Shown piece after piece: positions 39,120-41,967 of a stretch of 41,967 bases of DNA (its first letter is position 1; every line of letters begins with the position of its first letter). Source of the stretch: a virus. The stretch covers positions 1 through 41,967 of the IMG/VR virus record IMGVR_UViG_3300028025_003760. One strand, written 5' to 3'. The notes under the pieces were generated by a model. The model did no database searches and was not told the DNA's origin. It saw nothing but the letters and a program-made list of their open reading frames with translations. A program made the translations under genes and the position numbers.

Positions 39120-39842
39120 ATGACAGATGACAATAACATTCGCTCGTTGACCTTACTCGAACGCGAAACCCTGGTGTTCCAAGATCCTGAACTCATGACC
39201 AAGATATGTCGGCACGTCTCTTCAGGCGGCACCGTCATTCAATTATGTGATCTGTGGAAGATCCATTTTGCTGATGTGATGAGATTCATTCGCGCTGATA
39301 CCACAAGAAAAGAACTTTACAATCAATCACTGGCTGACCGAGAAGAGTGGACCTACGAACGAATCCTGATGGAGCTTCGTGCAATTGGAACTGTGGACAT
39401 AAGGGAACTTTACGATGATCAAGGTAATCTTAAACACGTTAAAGATTGGCCTTCAAGCGCTGCTGCTGCTGTTGCTGGTGTTGACGTGTTCGAAGAGTGG
39501 GCAGGCGGCGGTGAAGATCGAACTCAAGTCGGAACAGTTCGTAAACTTAAACTAATTGATAAGATCAAAGCTTTGGAACTCGCTGGCAAAACTCAAAAGA
39601 TGTTTACAGACCGCGTGGAATCAACAACAGTTCTGAAACTAGAAGACCTTATTCATGGATCTTGGGGAGACAATGAGAAACCAGTCAGCGCGAAAGTATC
39701 AACCGTACAACCTAGCTCGAAGTCGCAGTCATCCAATGGACAGCTTCACGATCAAACCAACCACAGACATCAGTCATCTTCCAATGATCGAGAAGACGTG
39801 TCGGGTGTGCAAAAGGATGTACAAGGTGACGATGAAATCTAG
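39120..39842 (+). CDS. Terminase small subunit
   Basis: The protein has 240 residues. The segment LMTKICRHVSSGGTVIQLCD then LWKIHFADVMRFIRADTTRK is a helix-turn-helix-like DNA-binding region, and GTVDIRELYDDQGNLKHVKD then WPSSAAAAVAGVDVFEEWAG matches the middle of terminase small subunits of the Terminase_2/podovirus type. The C-terminal 60 residues are Ser/Gln/Asp-rich and disordered in appearance and overlap another gene in a different frame. It recognises the packaging site and feeds the large subunit. Confidence 0.85.
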   Translation: MTDDNNIRSLTLLERETLVFQDPELMTKICRHVSSGGTVIQLCDLWKIHFADVMRFIRADTTRKELYNQSLADREEWTYERILMELRAIGTVDIRELYDDQGNLKHVKDWPSSAAAAVAGVDVFEEWAGGGEDRTQVGTVRKLKLIDKIKALELAGKTQKMFTDRVESTTVLKLEDLIHGSWGDNEKPVSAKVSTVQPSSKSQSSNGQLHDQTNHRHQSSSNDREDVSGVQKDVQGDDEI

Positions 39843-39906
39843 TCAGACTCATTGCTCAACGTTCTGTAAAACTAAACAAGATGGAGTCAGTGGATATGAA
39901 AGATAA
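39673..39906 (+). CDS. Zinc-cluster protein nested in the terminase small subunit tail
   Basis: The ATG at 39673 follows GGGGAGACA, a strong ribosome-binding site. The 77-residue product begins MRNQSARKYQPYNLARSRSH and carries a Cys cluster Cys43-x2-Cys46...Cys61-x3-Cys65 in a zinc-ribbon-like arrangement with a KxYK segment. The first 170 bases lie out of frame inside the terminase gene, in the part encoding its low-complexity tail, and the last 64 bases are unique. Function unknown; its position next to the terminase and SEC-C-like genes suggests a packaging or early accessory role. Confidence 0.58.
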   Translation: MRNQSARKYQPYNLARSRSHPMDSFTIKPTTDISHLPMIEKTCRVCKRMYKVTMKSSQTHCSTFCKTKQDGVSGYER

Positions 39907-40165
39907 GATTCAATACCTCTGGATGTTTCTCAAGATCAAGATCGACAAGCTCATGGTCAAGTGGGGCTATTATCCAATGGCAAACTACGCAGAGAATCCA
40001 CTCATTAAGTATCCACGAAACATCGACTGCTTCTGTGGTGAGAGAAAGAAAGCAAAGAACTGTTGCCTTCCAAAACAACCTCGAGTCGTAACCCTTGAGC
40101 AAGCTCAGTTCCTTGCACCTTATATGATGGAAGTTGAGAAGCGTCAGGGTGTTGCAAGATTATGA
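39896..40165 (+). CDS. SEC-C-like metal-binding small phage protein
   Basis: The start at 39896 has GGAG twelve bases upstream; an upstream ATG at 39881 is possible. The 89 residues begin MKDKIQYLWMFLKIKIDKLM and contain KYPRNIDCFCGERKKAKNCC followed by LPKQPRVVTLEQAQ. CxCG...K.K.CC is the SEC-C type metal-binding pattern (Cys45, Cys47, Cys56, Cys57). I know similar small proteins from many phages next to the terminase genes. It is likely a zinc-binding accessory. Confidence 0.72.
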   Translation: MKDKIQYLWMFLKIKIDKLMVKWGYYPMANYAENPLIKYPRNIDCFCGERKKAKNCCLPKQPRVVTLEQAQFLAPYMMEVEKRQGVARL

Positions 40166-40347
40166 ACTCAACAGACTCAAGTCAGATCGTAATCAACCCC
40201 GGCATCACGGCATCAACTCAAATCATGATCGGCATTACAATCTTAATGGATCTTGATTCAGCTGAATTATTCGAGGCAGTGTTCTGTTATCCAAATGAGA
40301 TCTATACGTTCGGTGATAGATCCTTTATCTGCCTGGGTTATCTATGA
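40162..40347 (+). CDS. Small protein before large terminase, unknown function
   Basis: The protein has 61 residues overlapping the previous gene by four bases. MNSTDSSQIVINPGITASTQ and IMIGITILMDLDSAELFEAV are followed by GDRSFICLGYL. It is moderately hydrophobic with no known motif. Its stop overlaps the terminase start by four bases, so it is translated with it. Confidence 0.58.
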   Translation: MNSTDSSQIVINPGITASTQIMIGITILMDLDSAELFEAVFCYPNEIYTFGDRSFICLGYL

Positions 40348-41798
40348 CCCCATCACAAGAGAAGCTGAAACTGTGGCGTGATCAACCAGTTCAAATGGTC
40401 AGAGATTTGTTCCACGTGGAACCAGATCTTTGGCAAGTCGATGTACTTGAGGCGTTCGCATCTAAAGATCCAGATAAAATTCGTATCTCGATGCAAGCGT
40501 GCGCTGGTCCCGGTAAGTCAACAGCACTCGCCTGGTGTGGGTGGAACTTTCTACTCTGTTATGGAGAACGCGGTGAACATCCTAAAGGTGCATGTGTTTC
40601 TATTTCTCAAGACAATTTACGAGATAACTTGTGGGCTGAGTTTTCGAAATGGCAGAACAGATCAGCATTATTACTCGAGCTTTTCGAATGGACTCAGACT
40701 CGAATCTTTGCAAAGCATCACCCTTCCACTTGGTTCTTATCAGCCAGATCTTATTCTAAATCAGCTAATCCAGAAGAAGTTGGCAGAACTCTGTCTGGCT
40801 TACACTCAAAGTTTGTACTCTATCTTATCGACGAGTCGGGTGACATCCCACCACACATCCTTAAGTCAGCAGAGCAAGGGTTATCAACAGGCCCCAAGTT
40901 CGGAAAGATCTTGCAAGCGGGCAATCCTACATCTCGTGAAGGAACCTTGTACGCAGCCGCCAATGAACTCAGATCAATGTGGTACATCGTTCGAATCACG
41001 GGTGACCCTGATGACATCAAACGGTCACCGCGTATCAGACTAGAGTGGGCCATCGGTCAGATTAAACAGTTCGGTCGCGATAACCCATGGGTCATGGCCT
41101 ACATCCTTGGAATGTTTCCACCTGGTTCGATCAACACATTAATGACAAGCGATGAAGTGATGTCTGCAATGGAGCGTGGGATTAGGGAACAAGCCTACAA
41201 CTTTTCACAGAAGAGGCTTGGAGTGGACGTTGCGAGATTCGGGGACGATAGAACAATCATATTCCCACGGCAAGGGCTTCGTGCTTTTAAATATGTTGAG
41301 ATGAGAAACTCTGACAACGCACAGATCGCAGCTCGAGTTCTCAATGCGAAGATGAAGTGGGGATCTGAATCTGAATTCATAGATGGTACGGGTGGATTCG
41401 GCGGCGGTGTTGTTGACTTCTTAAAGCAAAGTGGGCAACAGCCTTTTGAGATTCACTTCTCATCAAAGGCCATTGATCCACGTTACTACAACAAGCGAAC
41501 CGAGATGTGGTTTCTCTTAAGCCTCTGGGTTAAAAACCAATCAAGCGCTTTGTTTAAAGATACTCAGTTGGCCAAAGAACTTGTTGCCCCAACCTACACG
41601 ATCAAAGATGGAAAGCTCTTGCTTGAACCAAAGGAACAAATCAAATCTAGATTAGGGTTTTCACCTGACGTGGGTGATGCCTTGGCGTTAACATTTGCTC
41701 AGCCAGACATGCCTGCTGCTATGAGTCAAATCACCCAGTCCTATGGAACCGCTCGAATGAAATCTGAGTATGATCCATTTAAGGACCGGGACACCTAA
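40344..41798 (+). CDS. Terminase large subunit
   Basis: The protein has 484 residues. The N-terminal ATPase shows a Walker A ACAGPGKST (52-60) and Walker B VLYLIDES (157-165, Asp163/Glu164). The C-terminal RNase H-like nuclease shows GVDVARFGDDRT (Asp295, Asp301), EFIDGTGGFGG (Asp347) and PDVGDALALTFA near the end. It cuts concatemeric DNA and powers translocation into the procapsid through the portal. It is the last complete gene and is coupled to the preceding small gene. Confidence 0.94.
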   Translation: MTPSQEKLKLWRDQPVQMVRDLFHVEPDLWQVDVLEAFASKDPDKIRISMQACAGPGKSTALAWCGWNFLLCYGERGEHPKGACVSISQDNLRDNLWAEFSKWQNRSALLLELFEWTQTRIFAKHHPSTWFLSARSYSKSANPEEVGRTLSGLHSKFVLYLIDESGDIPPHILKSAEQGLSTGPKFGKILQAGNPTSREGTLYAAANELRSMWYIVRITGDPDDIKRSPRIRLEWAIGQIKQFGRDNPWVMAYILGMFPPGSINTLMTSDEVMSAMERGIREQAYNFSQKRLGVDVARFGDDRTIIFPRQGLRAFKYVEMRNSDNAQIAARVLNAKMKWGSESEFIDGTGGFGGGVVDFLKQSGQQPFEIHFSSKAIDPRYYNKRTEMWFLLSLWVKNQSSALFKDTQLAKELVAPTYTIKDGKLLLEPKEQIKSRLGFSPDVGDALALTFAQPDMPAAMSQITQSYGTARMKSEYDPFKDRDT

Positions 41799-41857
41799 GG
41801 CCTGAACGTGTAAAAATTACATTGCCATCTTACATATGTTCCCTAACAATTTGAGCA

Positions 41858-41967
41858 ATGAATTCAAATTTCAGGCTGGTCCGCTCGGGACTGAACACTT
41901 CAGAACTAGAGAAAGACTTGCTTGTAAATGAAAGCTTATGGAGTCGTCACACGCAAAGACAAGACAC
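41858..41967 (+). CDS. Right-edge ORF, 3' truncated
   Basis: An open frame starts with ATG at 41858 and runs off the window: MNSNFRLVRSGLNTSELEKD then LLVNESLWSRHTQRQDT. The part LLVNESLWSRHTQRQ resembles the N-terminus of small phage proteins placed between terminase and portal, but the visible length is too short for a confident assignment. No strong ribosome-binding site is visible. Joined across the ends of the window the frame stays open into the portal-upstream gene, which could be coincidence. Confidence 0.4.
   Translation, partial: MNSNFRLVRSGLNTSELEKDLLVNESLWSRHTQRQD

Noticed and set aside
40378-41043. A 221-residue open frame inside the large terminase gene
   Set aside because: It runs in another frame of a clearly conserved gene, has no ribosome-binding site of note and an unstructured Ser/Gln-rich composition; it is a shadow of the terminase codon use.
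1-41967. CRISPR arrays, insertion sequences, integrase, attachment sites
   Set aside because: No regularly spaced direct repeats with spacers, no transposase or integrase motifs and no terminal repeats were found by eye on either strand.

Overview
The window is most of a tailed-phage genome with a podovirus-type (short-tail) layout. No ribosomal, tRNA or host metabolic genes are visible. The structural block matches the Bordetella BPP-1 (Bbp)/T7-like arrangement: portal, Bbp19-like protein, scaffold, capsid, Bbp16-like cement, tail tubular A, capsid staple, tail tubular B, three internal virion proteins, tail fibres, lysis. A Gram-negative host is implied by Sec signal peptides, lipoproteins, a GH108 endolysin and a spanin-like pair. 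I cannot name the host. The DNA is moderately AT-rich. Both window edges cut through genes, so the edges are not natural gene boundaries.

Layout: (1) 1-20903, rightward virion genes ending in a tail fibre (17275-18933) and a second fibre/receptor-binding protein (18930-20903), which has a Sec signal peptide and two C1q-like C-terminal domains. (2) 20951-22632, lysis cassette: holin-like protein, small coil protein with a nested lipoprotein, membrane-anchored coiled-coil protein, and endolysin. (3) 22707-26600, a leftward block with a lambda-exonuclease/YqaJ-type nuclease, several small genes, a RecT annealing protein, a lipoprotein with its own promoter, and small orphans. (4) 26601-26806, a divergent control region packed with dyads, with one good promoter and a strong terminator that may end a small RNA. 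(5) 26807-38181, rightward early/replication genes: zinc-ribbon protein, HTH regulator, SF2 helicase, membrane protein, DEDDy exonuclease, about 20 small ORFs, ASCH protein, VRR-NUC nuclease, and a TOPRIM plus VirE-type primase/helicase. (6) 38182-38451, an AT-rich noncoding stretch with seven GGTAAC-type repeats, a candidate origin or control locus. (7) 38452-41967, packaging genes: small and large terminase plus accessory ORFs, running off the right edge.

Working model: RecT and the YqaJ-type exonuclease form a phage recombination pair. The VirE-type primase/helicase, SF2 helicase and two nucleases handle DNA replication and processing. The terminase packages DNA into a BPP-1-like capsid, and the three internal proteins are ejected with the genome. 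No integrase, transposase, CRISPR array or reverse transcriptase is visible, so lysogeny is not demonstrated.

The most unusual observations are: a possible programmed -1 frameshift in a lysine-rich leader gene just upstream of recT; a possible short RNA whose terminator loop is complementary to the recurrent GGAGTGAG ribosome-binding sequence of the phage's own genes; secretion signals on two proteins of the virion region; a zinc-cluster gene nested out of frame in the small-terminase tail; and a paired, inverted repeat array downstream of the primase.
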